This document shows, piece by piece, positions 48,878-49,120 of a stretch of DNA of 49,120 bases. Source of the DNA: Gammaproteobacteria bacterium HGW-Gammaproteobacteria-1 (GTDB lineage Bacteria > Pseudomonadota > Gammaproteobacteria > Thiohalomonadales > Thiohalomonadaceae). Under the pieces are notes generated by a model. That model worked only from the letters and a program-made list of their open reading frames with translations. It was not told where the DNA came from and did not search any database. The stretch is taken from NCBI GenBank assembly GCA_002840095.1, contig PGZL01000015.1, positions 25,757 to 74,876 of the forward strand, in the 5' to 3' direction. Position 1 is the first letter of the stretch. Each line of letters begins with the position of its first letter. Made by a program: the position numbers and the translations under genes.

Positions 48878-49120
48878 TCCTGGCGCGGGAAGAACTGTGC
48901 GCCCTGATCCCCCATGCCGGCAGCATGTGCCTGCTGGACGGGGTGGAGCGATGGGATGACGACGGCATCGTCTGCTCCAGCCTGAGCCACCTGCGTGCCG
49001 ACAATCCCCTGCGCACGGCGGCGGGGCTCGGCGCCGTCCACGGCGTGGAGTACGGCGCCCAGGCCATGGCGGTGCACGGCGGGCTGCTGGCGCGCCGCGC
49101 CGGGCAGGCCCTGCCCGCCG
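48874..49120 (+). CDS. 3-hydroxyacyl-ACP dehydratase (ApeP-like), partial at right edge
   Basis: The first 82 residues of a hotdog-type dehydratase are present; the gene continues past the window. LIPHAGSMCLLDGVERWD at residues 11-28 is the characteristic opening of ApeP-type 3-hydroxyacyl-ACP dehydratases, and GVEYGAQAMAVHGGLL contains the central helix. It should act with the small hotdog protein at 42856. The ketoreductase (ApeQ) and a second KS (ApeR) are expected next. Confidence 0.88.
   Translation, partial: MILAREELCALIPHAGSMCLLDGVERWDDDGIVCSSLSHLRADNPLRTAAGLGAVHGVEYGAQAMAVHGGLLARRAGQALPA

Overview
The window looks like a GC-rich gammaproteobacterial chromosome. The backbone order gyrA-serC-serA-pheA-hisC-aroF-tyrA-aroA-cmk-rpsA-ihfB-lapA-lapB-pyrF, and the block mtnA / mtaD-ubiG-mupP ... 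yciK, follow the arrangement I recall from Pseudomonas. Hopanoid genes hpnC-hpnD-hpnE and an unfused tyrA / aroA point instead to a Chromatiales/Ectothiorhodospiraceae-like lineage; this placement is inference. No phage, IS element or CRISPR array was seen.

Layout. 1-8334 (mostly minus strand): mtaD, ubiG, a MupP-type phosphatase, rmuC, the squalene-forming genes hpnC-hpnD-hpnE (hpnE frameshifted) and yciK, with a tiny membrane-protein gene on the plus strand. 8335-12388: a DUF1631 protein, a decayed minus-strand remnant next to a terminator, and mtnA. 12468-25927 (plus strand): gyrA, then serine, phenylalanine, histidine, tyrosine and shikimate genes, then cmk, rpsA and ihfB. 26017-29710: lapA-lapB, pyrF, a ComEA-like protein and galU. 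29737-33852: tRNA-Asn, an orphan GspH/FimT pseudopilin, an aspartate-type aminotransferase and uvrB. 33866-39611 (minus): a heavy-metal RND efflux operon (outer membrane factor, adaptor, pump) ending with DUF3240. 39737-39813: tRNA-Val. 39865-49120: a YdcF-like gene, then a tightly overlapping aryl-polyene-type gene cluster that runs off the right edge.

How the genes work together. mtaD and mtnA belong to methylthioadenosine salvage; ubiG to ubiquinone synthesis; mupP to peptidoglycan recycling. hpnCDE convert farnesyl diphosphate to squalene for hopanoids. serC and serA make serine; aroF, aroA, pheA, tyrA and hisC make chorismate-derived amino acids and histidine. lapA and lapB act in control of lipopolysaccharide assembly. 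The terminal cluster encodes an ACP, acyl-ACP ligase, KS/CLF pair, two hotdog dehydratase-like proteins, an acyltransferase, a LolA-like carrier and an MMPL exporter, which is the core of an aryl polyene pathway that makes and exports a membrane-bound pigment.

The most unusual structure is a set of five short-period arrays. Three have a 7-base CGAAACT unit, one a 7-base TACAAGA/T unit and one a 9-base CACAGAGNN unit. Every one begins within 7 bases of a stop codon or includes it, and the four seen whole have two inverted arms. One array encodes the acidic C-terminal tail of GyrA.
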